Positions 17,992-25,954 of a DNA stretch of 64,000 nucleotides are shown one piece after another. A program made the position numbers and the translations under genes. The notes below the pieces were generated by a model, which saw only the letters and a program-made list of their open reading frames with translations, made no database searches and had not been told where the DNA came from. Numbering within the stretch: position 1 is the stretch's first letter; every line of letters begins with the position of its first letter. The stretch is from 20CM-2-55-15 sp964633285 (GTDB lineage: Bacteria > Acidobacteriota > Terriglobia > 20CM-2-55-15): contig CAZWGA010000013.1 in assembly GCA_964633285.1 (NCBI GenBank), forward strand, positions 38,035 through 102,034, read 5' to 3'.

Positions 17992-19044
17992 ATGCGCCGG
18001 TTGGTTTTCATCATAATCGCAATCACAGTTCTGTCGGCCGGCTTCATTGCAGGGCAGGACCGAACGACGTTTAAGGTTGGCACAGCGGCGGCGGCTCGCG
18101 GTCAAAAGGCTACCGGCGTCATCGAAGTTCCGGCGGGCACAGACGCCGGGACGCGCATTCCGGTTGCCGTCTTTCATGGCACGAAGCCTGGGCCTGTGCT
18201 CGCGCTGGTCTCCGGCGCGCAGGGGACCGAATACGCTTCGACTATTGCTCTCGCGAAATTGATTGGGCTGCTCAATCCGGCCGAGATTTCAGGAACCGTC
18301 ATTGTCGTTCCGCTCGTGAATATTCCATCGTTCGAACAGAAAGTCGTGCATGTGAATCCGGTGGACGGCAAGAGCATGAATCGGATGTATCCCGGCAGGA
18401 TGGACGGCACGCAAACCGAGCGCGCATCGTTTCTGATCACGAAGCAGGTTGTGGAGCAGAGCGATCACCTGATCGACTTCCACGGCGGCGATCTCGACGA
18501 GAGCCTTCGTCCGTATAGCTACTGGACCAAAACCGGTAACGAGAAGCAGGATGCCATCTCGAAGGAGATGGTGCTTGCCTTCGGGCTGGATCACATCATC
18601 ATCTCGACAGACCGGCCGAAAGATCCGCAGGCCTCGCGCTTTCTGGAGAACACCGCCACGACTCGCGGCAAACCGTCGATCACCGTCGAGGCGGGCCACG
18701 CCGGCACGGTCGAACCCGACGACGTCAACGCGCTCGTTAACGGCACGCTCAGCGTGATGCGCCACTTGAAAATGCTGCCCGGTCCTGCAACGGCGGTCGA
18801 ACATCCCGTCTGGATCCAGGAAGTCGTGACCTTGAACAGCCAGCAAACCGGCATCTTCTATCCACTGGTCCGCCGCGGGACGTATGTCGAAAAGGGGATG
18901 AAAGTCGGTTATGTGACCGATTACACCGGCAAGGTGACGTTCGAAGCGTACGCGCCGGCGGCGGGCGTCGTCTTGTACATCTGTGCCGTGCCATCAATGA
19001 CGAAAGACGCGGCGATCGCGAACATAGGAGTCATTGCGCGATGA
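17992..19044 (+). CDS. Succinylglutamate desuccinylase/aspartoacylase (M14-like) family exported protein
   Basis: The ATG at 17992 is chosen because AGGAG (17979-17983) sits 8 bases upstream and a signal peptide follows (MRRLVFIIIAITVLSAGF). The 350-residue protein has the AstE/AspA layout: KPGPVLALVSGAQGTEY near residues 66-81, VIVVPLVNIPSF, then LIDFHGGD with H164, and a C-terminal beta barrel (GIFYPLVRRGTYVEKGMKVG). In characterised members zinc is held by His-x-x-Glu and a later His; here the first position is Q77 (SGAQGTEY), with E80 and H164 kept. It overlaps the amidohydrolase gene by 4 bp (ATGA), so the two probably act in one degradative step series on an acylated amino compound. Confidence 0.8.
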   Translation: MRRLVFIIIAITVLSAGFIAGQDRTTFKVGTAAAARGQKATGVIEVPAGTDAGTRIPVAVFHGTKPGPVLALVSGAQGTEYASTIALAKLIGLLNPAEISGTVIVVPLVNIPSFEQKVVHVNPVDGKSMNRMYPGRMDGTQTERASFLITKQVVEQSDHLIDFHGGDLDESLRPYSYWTKTGNEKQDAISKEMVLAFGLDHIIISTDRPKDPQASRFLENTATTRGKPSITVEAGHAGTVEPDDVNALVNGTLSVMRHLKMLPGPATAVEHPVWIQEVVTLNSQQTGIFYPLVRRGTYVEKGMKVGYVTDYTGKVTFEAYAPAAGVVLYICAVPSMTKDAAIANIGVIAR

Positions 19045-20318
19045 AATTGATGAATGTTGCATCAGGAATTCGCAAGATTGCCTTTGTGATGATCCTGTCT
19101 CTTTGTGCTTCCGCCAATGCGGCCGCGGGCGCGAAGGCTATCAAGTTTGGAAAACTGTGGGATGGGCGCAAGGTCCTCAACAATGCCGTCGTTGTTGTTG
19201 AGAATGACAAGATCACGAGCGTCACGGCGAACGGACGCATTCCCGCGGGCGCCGAGGTCATCGATCTCGGCCGCTTTACAGGCATTCCGGGAATGATCGA
19301 CGCTCATACGCACATGACGTATTACTGGGACGGCGCGCCCGGCACGACACCCCGCCAGAGAATCACGCCGCCCCGGCACATTGCGGTTACGGTTTTTCTC
19401 GCACAGGCCAATGCAAAGAAGACGCTCGAAGCCGGAGTCACTACGGTGCGTGATTTGAATGCGGCGGGCGGCGCCGACATGGCGATGCGCGATCTCATCA
19501 ATATGGGTGCGATGACCGGTCCGCGTATGTTTGTATCGGGCGTTGGACTGCGCAGCTACAAAGATCAACCGGGTGTCGCCGATCCCATTGCGGAAGCGGC
19601 GAAACGCACCAGGGATACCATCGCGGGCGGCGCCGACTGGATCAAGGTTTTCGCATCGACGGGAAGCTTCGATAACGTTACGGGCGATCCAACCGTCAGC
19701 TATGAGGAACTGAAAGCGATCATCGATACAGCTCATGAAGCCGGGCGCAGAGTCGCCGTCCATTCCTACGGACCCGCGGCTGCGCGCGACGCCATCCGCG
19801 CCGGCACGGACACGCTGGAACACGCGACCGATCTGGACGATGCGGCCATCGCCGAAATGGTTCGCAAGGGCGTCTGGTATGTCCCGACGATCGATCATAA
19901 TCAGTACTACTTCGAGAACAACGATGTGTACCGGTTTCCTTCCGGCGCGGAAGAAAACCTCGCCAACTACATCCAACGCAATTTCGAAACAGCGAAGAAA
20001 GCCTTCAACGCCGGCGCCAAATTGCTGGTTGGATCCGACGCGGTATACAACGGCTTCGGCCAGAACACTCGCGAGCTTGCCTGGTTCGTGAAGCTTGGAA
20101 TGACAAACGAACAATCGCTCCAGGCTGCCACGATCCATCCCGCCGAAATGTTGGGAATGGAAAAGAACATCGGCTCGGTCGCTCCGGGTTTCTTCGCCGA
20201 CATCGTCGCCGTTGAAGGCGATCCGCTCGGCGACATCAACGCCGTCATCAAGAATGTACGCTGGGTCATGAAAGGCGGCATGGTGGTCGTGGATAATACT
20301 CGCCGCAAGAATCCTTGA
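19041..20318 (+). CDS. Exported amidohydrolase (imidazolonepropionase/prolidase-like clade)
   Basis: This 425-residue metal-dependent hydrolase has a signal peptide (to ~residue 28), a small beta domain, and a TIM-barrel with all expected metal sites: H89 and H91 in IDAHTHM, the bridging Lys position in DWIKVFAST, His in VAVHSYG, His in LEHATD, and Asp in LVGSDAVYNG. The C-terminal NIGSVAPGFFADIVAVEGDPL is typical of the clade that includes imidazolonepropionase-like and X-prolyl or acyl-amino hydrolases. AGGAG lies 10 bases before the ATG, inside the upstream gene. Its last 47 bases recur exactly at 21478-21524. Confidence 0.9.
   Translation: MKLMNVASGIRKIAFVMILSLCASANAAAGAKAIKFGKLWDGRKVLNNAVVVVENDKITSVTANGRIPAGAEVIDLGRFTGIPGMIDAHTHMTYYWDGAPGTTPRQRITPPRHIAVTVFLAQANAKKTLEAGVTTVRDLNAAGGADMAMRDLINMGAMTGPRMFVSGVGLRSYKDQPGVADPIAEAAKRTRDTIAGGADWIKVFASTGSFDNVTGDPTVSYEELKAIIDTAHEAGRRVAVHSYGPAAARDAIRAGTDTLEHATDLDDAAIAEMVRKGVWYVPTIDHNQYYFENNDVYRFPSGAEENLANYIQRNFETAKKAFNAGAKLLVGSDAVYNGFGQNTRELAWFVKLGMTNEQSLQAATIHPAEMLGMEKNIGSVAPGFFADIVAVEGDPLGDINAVIKNVRWVMKGGMVVVDNTRRKNP
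20267..20313 (+). repeat. 47-bp direct repeat, copy 1 (3' end of the amidohydrolase gene)
   Basis: These bases encode the end of the amidohydrolase (MKGGMVVVDNTRRKN) and are identical at all 47 positions to 21478-21524. The copies flank a 1164-bp segment that contains only the SGNH hydrolase gene. Confidence 0.9.
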
Positions 20319-20350
20319 CGCTTGGGGCGGGGGAACAGGCCGGTGGAAGT

Positions 20351-21451
20351 ATGAATACACATCCTGGCAAACGATGGCCGCGGCGGTTTTATTTTGCGGC
20401 AATATTGCTCGGAGTCCTTCTATCCGAATTGATGGCTCGTACTGCTTATTACATCGAGTATCACGGACAGCCGGACCTTTTGATTCGAGCGTTTGTGGGA
20501 TTAGCGGGTCCTTACAATCCGAATATGGTGTCCAACTACATACCGCATCCGTATCTGGTGTATGTGTTGAATCCCAATGCGCGCTACCAGGATTTCTACG
20601 GCCAGCCTCCGCGGCAGTTCATCAACAGTCTCGGATTCCGGGGGAAAGAATTCTCCAAGCAAAAGAAGCCCGGAGTTTACCGGATCATCTGCATGGGCGG
20701 ATCGACGACCTATTCGCTTCACGAAAGAAACGAAGCGATGACATACCCACAGATGCTCGAGGACAATCTCAATTCCGTTTTCGATTCGCCCCGGTTTGAA
20801 GTAATCAATGCCGGAACTCCCGGCTGGACCTCGGCCGAAAGTCTGATGAACCTGCAGTTTCGATTGCTGGAACTCCAGCCCGACATGGTGATCAGCTACG
20901 AAGCCGTGAATGACACCTACGCCATGCGCGTGGAAGACGAGGGCAAATCGGATTATTCGAACTTTCGGCAAATTGTCGATTACTCCCAGGCGACTCGTTT
21001 CGAGCGCTTCTTGTTCTCCGCGAGCGCGATCTATCGTTTTTACTTTCTGTATTCCCGCAAAATCTCCTTTGACATTAATCAGATTTCTACAAAGGGCTAT
21101 CCGCCGGATGCGACGATCCTCAAGAATTTGAATAACGCGACGGGAAATTATTTTCGGAGCAACCAAAACAGCATGATTGCCATTGCCAAATCCCGGAACA
21201 TCACTCCGGTCCTCGTGACCATGGGGCATGGTCCGTGGCTTCCTATTATTCAAAAACTCAATCAAATTACCCGGGAAATCGCGGAACAGAACAGCGTCAA
21301 ACTCGTGGATTTCGAGGCCACGTCTCAGATTCGATATTTCCTGGGCGATAATATTCACCTCACGCACGAGGGGAATAAGGCGTTGGTTCAATTGCTCGTT
21401 GCCAGCTTTGCCGGCGGAGACCTTCCATTCCATAAACGAAACGCGAACTGA
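20351..21451 (+). CDS. SGNH/GDSL-family hydrolase with N-terminal membrane segment
   Basis: The ATG at 20351 follows GGAAG closely and is preferred to an upstream frame start that overlaps the previous gene. The 366-residue protein has one N-terminal hydrophobic helix (YFAAILLGVLLSELMA) and an SGNH domain: block I IICMGGSTTYS with S118, an Asn-containing block SYEAVNDTY, and block V GDNIHLTHEG with D333 and H336 forming the DxxH pair. Substrate is unknown; acyl ester or O-acetyl hydrolysis in the periplasm is the likely class. The gene sits between two copies of a 47-bp direct repeat, which suggests it was inserted or duplicated into the site just behind the amidohydrolase. Confidence 0.82.
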   Translation: MNTHPGKRWPRRFYFAAILLGVLLSELMARTAYYIEYHGQPDLLIRAFVGLAGPYNPNMVSNYIPHPYLVYVLNPNARYQDFYGQPPRQFINSLGFRGKEFSKQKKPGVYRIICMGGSTTYSLHERNEAMTYPQMLEDNLNSVFDSPRFEVINAGTPGWTSAESLMNLQFRLLELQPDMVISYEAVNDTYAMRVEDEGKSDYSNFRQIVDYSQATRFERFLFSASAIYRFYFLYSRKISFDINQISTKGYPPDATILKNLNNATGNYFRSNQNSMIAIAKSRNITPVLVTMGHGPWLPIIQKLNQITREIAEQNSVKLVDFEATSQIRYFLGDNIHLTHEGNKALVQLLVASFAGGDLPFHKRNAN

Positions 21452-21477
21452 TTTGCTTAGAAAAGCCAGCAAAGACG

Positions 21478-21529
21478 CATGAAAGGCGGCATGGTGGTCG
21501 TGGATAATACTCGCCGCAAGAATCGCTAG
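21478..21529 (+). pseudogene. Remnant of the amidohydrolase 3' end (47-bp repeat copy 2)
   Basis: The first 47 bases repeat the end of the amidohydrolase gene exactly. The remnant still reads in frame as MKGGMVVVDNTRRKNR followed by TAG, differing from the intact gene only in the last residue (P to R) and stop (TGA to TAG). It has no upstream coding context of its own and is therefore a detached gene end, not a gene. Confidence 0.85.
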
Positions 21530-21589
21530 AAGGCGCTCATTCTCTTCCCAACGCTTCCTTTGCAGCAGGGTTCGCGTTAAATTGGTCGC

Positions 21590-21844
21590 ATGAAAACATT
21601 GGCCGGCGACACTGATCCCGCAGCGGAAAGAGTGCTTATCGATCTGCTGCGCGGGGCGTCGCCTGCACGCAAGATCGCAATGGTCATCGAGGCCAACCGG
21701 ACGGCGCGAGCGCTCGCCATGACGGGTCTCGGTGAACGTCATCCCGGGGAGTCGCCCGCGCGGCTGCGCCGGCGGCTGGCCGATCTCTGGCTCGGCCCCG
21801 ATCTTGCCCGAAAAGCGTACGGTCCATCGCCGATCGATGAGTGA
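21590..21844 (+). CDS. Small protein preceding an AbiEii-like nucleotidyltransferase
   Basis: An 84-residue helical protein (DPAAERVLIDLLRGAS, RKIAMVIEANRTARALAMTG, SPARLRRRLADLWLG). The last ~30 residues resemble short helical proteins found next to nucleotidyltransferase-like toxins, but I do not recognise a named family. It overlaps the next gene by 8 bp, which implies coupled translation. A role as regulator or antitoxin of the downstream protein is inferred from context. Confidence 0.6.
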   Translation: MKTLAGDTDPAAERVLIDLLRGASPARKIAMVIEANRTARALAMTGLGERHPGESPARLRRRLADLWLGPDLARKAYGPSPIDE

Positions 21845-22433
21845 AGCCGACACGGAACTTCTCGCAGCCATCGAGCGTGTCGTGGAAGCCCTCGAGTCAC
21901 TGGGAGTGGATTACTTCATTGGCGGTTCCGTTGCCAGCGCAGTCTTTGGCGAGCCCCGGCAGACCGTGGATGCCGACCTGATCGCTCGTCTCTTCATGCA
22001 TCATGCGGCACACCTTGGCGAAAAGCTAAACCATGAGTTTTACGTCGATCTGTCTTCGATTCACAACGCGATCCAGTTTCAGAGCAGCTTCAACCTTATT
22101 CATCTGCAAACCATGACAAAAGTGGATGTGTTCGTTCGGTGGCGGGATGCATTCGGCCAATCGCAGTTTGCGCGGCGCCAGAAAAAGCGTGTGGGGACGG
22201 CGCTCCAGGAACTGTTCTTCGCTTCGGCGGAAGACACCGTTCTCGCCAAACTCGAATGGTTCCGAAAGGGCGGTGAAATCTCGGACCGACAATGGCGCGA
22301 TATCGTCGGCGTGCTCAAGATCCAAAGCGATTTGCTCGATCGCGATTACCTTTCACGTTGGGCTGATGAACTGGGCGTGGCCGGCCTCCTTCGCCGCGCA
22401 TTGGATGAGGCCGGCCTGCCGTCAGGAGATTAG
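21837..22433 (+). CDS. AbiEii/AbiGii-like nucleotidyltransferase-fold protein
   Basis: The 198-residue protein opens with a helix and the minimal nucleotidyltransferase core YFIGGSVASAVFGEPRQTVD followed by ADLI: the GG-S motif, R-x-T, and a D-x-D metal pair. A later Asp in KVDVFVRW could be the third metal ligand. The C-terminal half (SAEDTVLAKLEWFRKGGEIS, RQWRDIVGVLKIQ) is the conserved helical part of AbiEii-type and DUF6036-type proteins. The ATG at 21837 overlaps the upstream gene; a longer frame start at 21732 is rejected for lack of conserved sequence. Likely the effector of a toxin-antitoxin or abortive-infection-like pair. Confidence 0.75.
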   Translation: MSEADTELLAAIERVVEALESLGVDYFIGGSVASAVFGEPRQTVDADLIARLFMHHAAHLGEKLNHEFYVDLSSIHNAIQFQSSFNLIHLQTMTKVDVFVRWRDAFGQSQFARRQKKRVGTALQELFFASAEDTVLAKLEWFRKGGEISDRQWRDIVGVLKIQSDLLDRDYLSRWADELGVAGLLRRALDEAGLPSGD

Positions 22434-22444
22434 AATTGTAGCCT

Positions 22445-23653
22445 TTAGATTTTGGAGGCCCATTCCGGTTTTTTGCCGCCTGAATCTTCATCCCACTCGC
22501 CGGCCAATCGCTGGGTGTCGATATCGCGCAATTCGTAGTGGGTCCTTAAATCACCATGAGGGTAGGATTGAAAGAATCCAACCTGCCTTCCACGAGCAGC
22601 AAAGTCCCAACCGAAAATTGCGCGGCCGTCGCCGGTAAACTTGCGTAACGGCTTCCCGGCGCGGTAGACGACCAGCGCGAATGACAGAGGATATGATGTG
22701 CAGCAAAAGTCCGAGTCGACAAGCCACCCGCCGGCTGTTTTGTCTTCAGAAACCTTCAGAGAACTAACGCCTCGCTGTTCGTGTTCTTTCGGTGTCCGAA
22801 CGACCTTGCCATCGCCGTGAATGACTGCCGCTCCATCGGCTCCCGCAAAGATCGCTGCGATCGACGCCGGGTTTGTCCTCGTTGCCGCCGGTGATTTTGA
22901 CTCGGGACGAGAAGGCAATGGCGTGATCTTCACGGGACCGGCGAGATCGCCGACCGGTCCAGTCCCGGAAGGCATTTGGCGCAGAACGATGTTGCCCAGG
23001 TCAGCGTCCTGCCCATCCGAGAAGACAAGTCTTCCTATTTCTTTCACGCCGGGGTCAGACAAGAAAGACGGGGCTCCAGAGGAGGCAAGAAAGATCTGGA
23101 ATTCGTTTTGATTCACATGCGGAAAAACGAAGATTCCATTTCGATCCATTTTCAAAATGAACGGCTGGCCCCCGCGATTCGTAAGGACCAGAATCTTGTC
23201 CGCCATTGGAACGCCGTCCGCATCCGCCAGCCGGCCCGATAAAAACGAATGAAGGGGAGCGTTTGTGGGATGAGGAACATCAGCCAGCGGCTGAGGCCGG
23301 AGCGGTTGGAGAACAATGGTTCCAATATCCCCAGCCTGTTTGATCACCATGTCGAAAACAGTGGAGTTCAGGCCGGCCACAGCGATCTCTAACGAAATGC
23401 GCTGATCGCCTTCCACCTGAACACGAAATGCGCCGCTCTGATCGGTTTGGACTTTGATGATTTCTCGTCCGGTGATGTTCAGGCTTAGCGTCTGGTTGCG
23501 TACCGCGGCGCCGGCATAATCGATGACTCGTCCTTCAATCGGGACGAAATAGCGAGTGCTGTCGCTGTGTTGAGGGGATTGGGTCTGTCGCGCGGCCGCA
23601 CCCGGCAGAACAGCCATCAGTATGGCGAAGATGATTCGGATTGCGATGACCAC
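22445..23653 (-). CDS. Exported carboxypeptidase-regulatory-like domain protein
   Basis: The 402-residue protein starts at GTG (23651-23653) with a signal peptide (IRIIFAILMAVLPGAAA). Residues ~38-115 form a transthyretin-like, carboxypeptidase-regulatory domain (VEGRVIDYAGAAV-type opening written here as IEGRVIDYAGAAVRNQTLSL) and a second similar domain follows (~130-220; FLSGRLADADGVPMADK). The C-terminal ~130 residues (from about GDGKVVRTPKEHEQRG) are unassigned. Such proteins are abundant in Acidobacteriota and often couple to TonB-dependent uptake or surface binding. No catalytic motif is seen. It ends 11 bp from the convergent nucleotidyltransferase gene. Confidence 0.7.
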   Translation of the reverse strand: MVIAIRIIFAILMAVLPGAAARQTQSPQHSDSTRYFVPIEGRVIDYAGAAVRNQTLSLNITGREIIKVQTDQSGAFRVQVEGDQRISLEIAVAGLNSTVFDMVIKQAGDIGTIVLQPLRPQPLADVPHPTNAPLHSFLSGRLADADGVPMADKILVLTNRGGQPFILKMDRNGIFVFPHVNQNEFQIFLASSGAPSFLSDPGVKEIGRLVFSDGQDADLGNIVLRQMPSGTGPVGDLAGPVKITPLPSRPESKSPAATRTNPASIAAIFAGADGAAVIHGDGKVVRTPKEHEQRGVSSLKVSEDKTAGGWLVDSDFCCTSYPLSFALVVYRAGKPLRKFTGDGRAIFGWDFAARGRQVGFFQSYPHGDLRTHYELRDIDTQRLAGEWDEDSGGKKPEWASKI

Positions 23654-23687
23654 GGCTCTTCATGCTACCGCAAAATAAGGCTGGCGA

Positions 23688-24449
23688 TCAGGACATCCGC
23701 ATCATCCGCCATAGATTGACGGCTTGAACCGTCAACTGCACGAGCAGCGCGAACACTACCGCGCGCAGCAAACCGAAACGCCCGATGCTCCCAGCAAAAA
23801 CAAAGCAGAACAGCGCGAAGCTGTTCAACGCGGGAACGAATCCGTGAAAGTAAGAGACTACGGCATCCGGGCCGCGCTCGATCTGGGTAAATGCGGCGAT
23901 GATGGCGGTTGCAACGGGAAATGGAGTGAGGAAGCCGCTGAGACTCGGCCCCAGCCGGTCCGCCAGCGACGTCAATACCAATACCGATCCCAGCGACGCA
24001 CCCATGCGCAGCACGAGATCCCGCGCCGCATGATTCGAAGTTCCTTCGCTGCCGCCGCGACTCGGAAGCAGGCGCCGGGCGATCACGAAACTCAAGAGGG
24101 CGAGGAACAAGCCCAGAACGAGATTCGGTTGTTCCAGGTAGAAAACGATCGTCAGTGCGAGGAATGCCAGCCACGAAATCAGCAGACAAGGAAGCCATGC
24201 CCATCGACGGCAGGTATGAGAATAAGTGACTGAGTGCGCAACCACGGCAATCAGACCGATGAGAGTTGTTTGTGCGGCACGGCCCGCAAAATCATTCCCT
24301 TGTTCAATGGCGTAGAAACACAGCGTGGGCCCTGCGATTACGGGGAGCGCCGTCAGCCATCCTCCGATTCGCGGTCCCCATCGGCGTGTTGCAAGCGTCA
24401 CCGCGGCGACAAGAGACGGAACGAGGCAGAGCTTGAGGATCAGAAGCAC
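23688..24449 (-). CDS. Multi-pass membrane protein with internal repeat
   Basis: The 253-residue protein begins at a GTG and has about eight hydrophobic helices. The two halves share a motif: WGPRIGGWLTALPVIAGP near residue 24 and LGPSLSGFLTPFPVATAI near residue 166, each followed by helix-forming sequence and a charged turn, which points to an ancient duplication of a four-helix unit. The G-x-L-T-x-x-P motif resembles that of GlpM-like small membrane proteins, but I would not assign a function. Confidence 0.72.
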   Translation of the reverse strand: MLLILKLCLVPSLVAAVTLATRRWGPRIGGWLTALPVIAGPTLCFYAIEQGNDFAGRAAQTTLIGLIAVVAHSVTYSHTCRRWAWLPCLLISWLAFLALTIVFYLEQPNLVLGLFLALLSFVIARRLLPSRGGSEGTSNHAARDLVLRMGASLGSVLVLTSLADRLGPSLSGFLTPFPVATAIIAAFTQIERGPDAVVSYFHGFVPALNSFALFCFVFAGSIGRFGLLRAVVFALLVQLTVQAVNLWRMMRMS

Positions 24450-24488
24450 GGCTGCAAAGATTTCAAATGTGGAGGAGCAGGAAAACGT

Positions 24489-25028
24489 TCACTGCTTCTC
24501 GAACACGAGCACATTCTGCACGCGCTGGCCGTTTGCGTTTATGTAGTCGAAGCGATCCGTCATGGTTTTGCCGTCGCGGGAGACCGTTCGCGTGCTCATT
24601 GAAACAACGTGCCCGTCTTGTTTTTGGACGATTTCAACGGTGTAAGGATCGATCAGCTTATAGGAGATCGTTCGAGTGATCTGGGGTCCAATGTGCGCTG
24701 CCAGGGATGTCGCCAGCGTCGCCACCGTATGTTGATCGTATTCCTGGCCGTCGTAATTCGCGGCCGAGATGGCGCCCAATGACGGGAGCCCTTCAGTATC
24801 GATATTGATGGTGATGGCAACGATCGAACCGCCGTCGCCCTTGGCATACTGCCGGAAGGCCGCCGAACCTTTGGGAGGCGGAGGGCCGGGATTGTATGTG
24901 GACTTTTCCATGTTCAGTTTCCACGTGCCGATCAGGCTGGCCTCAGACGCCGGACGCTGCGCTGAAACTGAAACTGAAAATGAACACACGATCATCAGCA
25001 ACGTGAAAGCAACGCAAGTGCGAATCAT
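24489..25028 (-). CDS. Exported lipocalin-like protein, function unknown
   Basis: The 179-residue protein has a signal peptide (to about SVSAQ, residue 23) and a body with the opening LIGTWKLNMEKSTYNPGP, a beta-barrel-like series of strands and a late SRDGKTMTDRFDY. GTWKLN...KS.Y is a frequent motif in acidobacterial secreted proteins annotated as lipocalin-like or hypothetical. GGAGG lies 6 bases before the ATG. No catalytic residues are evident. Confidence 0.7.
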   Translation of the reverse strand: MIRTCVAFTLLMIVCSFSVSVSAQRPASEASLIGTWKLNMEKSTYNPGPPPPKGSAAFRQYAKGDGGSIVAITINIDTEGLPSLGAISAANYDGQEYDQHTVATLATSLAAHIGPQITRTISYKLIDPYTVEIVQKQDGHVVSMSTRTVSRDGKTMTDRFDYINANGQRVQNVLVFEKQ

Positions 25029-25129
25029 ATGAAACCTCCGGCGATTACTTCCTCTTTATTGCGAGCCTGCAAAAGCGTCAAGCAATTTTTGGGTCTTTTT
25101 GCCGGCGTTCGATGAGAAGATGTCGTGCG

Positions 25130-25942
25130 ATGACCCCATTATCCCGGCGTCAATTCCTGAATGGCGCGGTTCAGTTGAGCGCGGGAGCGCTCTTTTTCAG
25201 GACTGCGCAATCGCCCGCGACGGCGGGTCCGGTGGATCCGGCCTTGATTGAAGACCTGGTGGCGGCATACCGGATTCTCGCTCAGCAGGGCGTGCTTGAT
25301 GGATTCGGCCATGTCAGCGCGCGGCACAACCGGAATGCGAATCGATTTCTGATGTCAAGATCGCTTGCTCCGGAACTCGTGACGGCGGCCGATCTCATCG
25401 AATTCGACTTCGACGGAAATCCCGCCGACGCAAAAGGGCGATCGCTCTACTCCGAGCGTTTTATTCACGCGGAGATTTATCGGGCACGGCCGGATGTGAA
25501 ATCCGTGGTTCATAACCATGCGCCGTCCCTGATTCCTTTTGGCGTAACCGGTGTGCCTTTGCGGCCGATGTATCACATGGCTGCGTTCATAGGAAACGGC
25601 GTCCCCATTTTCGACATTCGCAGGAATTTCGGCATGACGGACATGCTTGTCAGCGATTCGAAGAAGGGTCACGCTCTGGCTGAAGCGCTCGGAGACAAGA
25701 ACGTGGTTCTCATGCGAGGACACGGCGTCGCGGTTGTGGGACCGACCATCCAGCATGCCGTGGGACGCAGTATTTATCTGGAATTGAACGCGCGTATTCA
25801 GACGCAGACTGAAACACTGGCGCAAGGCCGCAGAGTGACATATCTCGATCCACAGGAAGCTCAGAAAATGATGGAGGGCGGCGAAAATCGCGGTTATGAA
25901 CGGCCGTGGGAATTGTGGAAAGCCAAGGCCGCCGGCAAATAG
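25130..25942 (+). CDS. Tat-exported class II aldolase/adducin family protein
   Basis: Two starts are possible (25112 and 25130). The second gives a compact Tat leader (MTPLSRRQFLNGA) and is chosen. The 270-residue enzyme fold has GHVSARHN near residue 63, Glu in SERFIHAEIYRARPDVKSVV, the metal pair of VVHNHAP and a third His in MRGHGVAVVG, matching the fuculose-aldolase zinc site. Family members include L-fuculose-phosphate aldolase and 3,4-dihydroxyphthalate decarboxylase. Cytosolic sugar aldolase roles are unlikely for a Tat-exported protein. The next gene, 12 bp downstream, encodes a 4,5-dihydroxyphthalate-decarboxylase-like protein, so a decarboxylase role on an aromatic acid is possible. 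Confidence 0.82.
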   Translation: MTPLSRRQFLNGAVQLSAGALFFRTAQSPATAGPVDPALIEDLVAAYRILAQQGVLDGFGHVSARHNRNANRFLMSRSLAPELVTAADLIEFDFDGNPADAKGRSLYSERFIHAEIYRARPDVKSVVHNHAPSLIPFGVTGVPLRPMYHMAAFIGNGVPIFDIRRNFGMTDMLVSDSKKGHALAEALGDKNVVLMRGHGVAVVGPTIQHAVGRSIYLELNARIQTQTETLAQGRRVTYLDPQEAQKMMEGGENRGYERPWELWKAKAAGK

Positions 25943-25954
25943 AAAGGATCAATC

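Noticed and set aside
19062..20402. Long reverse-strand open frame (446 codons) opposite the amidohydrolase
   Set aside because: It mirrors a well-recognised gene with full catalytic motifs; its translation is Arg/His-rich with no conserved pattern and it has no ribosome-binding site. The high GC third position of the real gene keeps the antisense frame open.
20501..21871. Long reverse-strand open frame (456 codons) across the SGNH gene
   Set aside because: It covers a gene with clear SGNH blocks and crosses the intergenic space and the start of another gene; sequence has no domain character.
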